A stretch of 12,589 bases of DNA from JAHFJA01 sp964357385 (GTDB lineage: Bacteria; Patescibacteriota; Patescibacteriia; JACQRZ01): assembly GCA_964357385.1 (NCBI GenBank), contig CAYHKW010000029.1:1-12589 (forward strand), written 5' to 3'. Shown here one piece after another: positions 12,571-12,589 of this stretch. The notes beneath the pieces were generated by a model, which worked only from the letters and a program-made list of their open reading frames with translations, was not told the origin of the DNA and made no database searches. The translations under genes and the position numbers were made by a program. Numbering within the stretch: position 1 is the stretch's first letter; each line of letters starts with the position of its first letter.

Positions 12571-12589
12571 CAGAAAGACAGACCGGTTG

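Noticed and set aside
12490..12589. Open frame continuing after the ruvX TGA to the window end (read-through or recoding)
   Set aside because: About 32 open codons is not rare by chance, RuvX is already full length, and the reading (rich in Pro, Thr, Arg) matches nothing.
1..12589. CRISPR arrays, transposons, attachment sites, tRNA or rRNA genes
   Set aside because: I found no direct repeat arrays, transposase motifs, cloverleaf sequence or rRNA signatures on either strand.

Overview
The window is one long, tightly packed ribosomal-protein operon on the + strand, followed by a short boundary region. It most likely comes from a bacterium of the Candidate Phyla Radiation (Patescibacteria, probably Parcubacteria-like). 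The case for this rests on four things: no rpmD (L30) gene between rpsE and rplO, which is a known trait of the whole CPR; long low-complexity tails on L3 and L22; compact gene spacing; and an almost complete lack of Shine-Dalgarno sites. TGA is used as an ordinary stop (adk, the minus-strand gene, ruvX), which argues against the recoded CPR lineages such as Gracilibacteria and Absconditabacteria. The placement is inferred from protein features, not from a phylogeny.

Bases 1-5110 carry the S10-operon block, entered inside rplC: rplC (5' end cut off), rplD, rplW, rplB, rpsS, rplV, rpsC, rplP, rpmC, rpsQ. Bases 5117-8874 carry the spc block: rplN, rplX, rplE, rpsN (zinc type), rpsH, rplF, rplR, rpsE, rplO. 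Bases 8904-11653 carry secY (protein translocation channel), an adenylate-kinase-like gene with an altered NMP site, and map (methionine aminopeptidase, overlapping adk by 4 bp). All point the same way with gaps from -4 to 29 bp and no recognisable internal promoter or terminator, so co-transcription is likely. The products make up much of the ribosome around the exit tunnel, peptidyl-transferase centre and decoding site, plus the machinery that receives or trims the new chain.

At 11654 the pattern changes. The usual continuation into the alpha operon (infA-rpmJ-rpsM-rpsK-rpsD-rpoA-rplQ) is absent. Instead there is a convergent orphan gene on the - strand (11697-12005) with its own terminator, a perfect AGGAGG and a candidate promoter, then ruvX (YqgF-family nuclease) on the + strand. 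The two promoters appear to be divergent and to overlap at their -35 elements. The last 97 bases have no gene I can support.

The most interesting signal is one of translation initiation. All visible starts are ATG, essentially none has a Shine-Dalgarno site, and 21 of 23 have T immediately before the ATG. The two exceptions are secY and the orphan gene, and the orphan is the only one with a strong Shine-Dalgarno site. Other points of note are the rebuilt AMP-binding positions of the kinase, the loss of the conserved Arg in the RMGKGKG loop of L16, the 76-residue acidic L3 tail, and the 88-residue L22 tail. I see no CRISPR array, mobile element, tRNA or rRNA, and no clear evidence of an entirely new multi-gene system.
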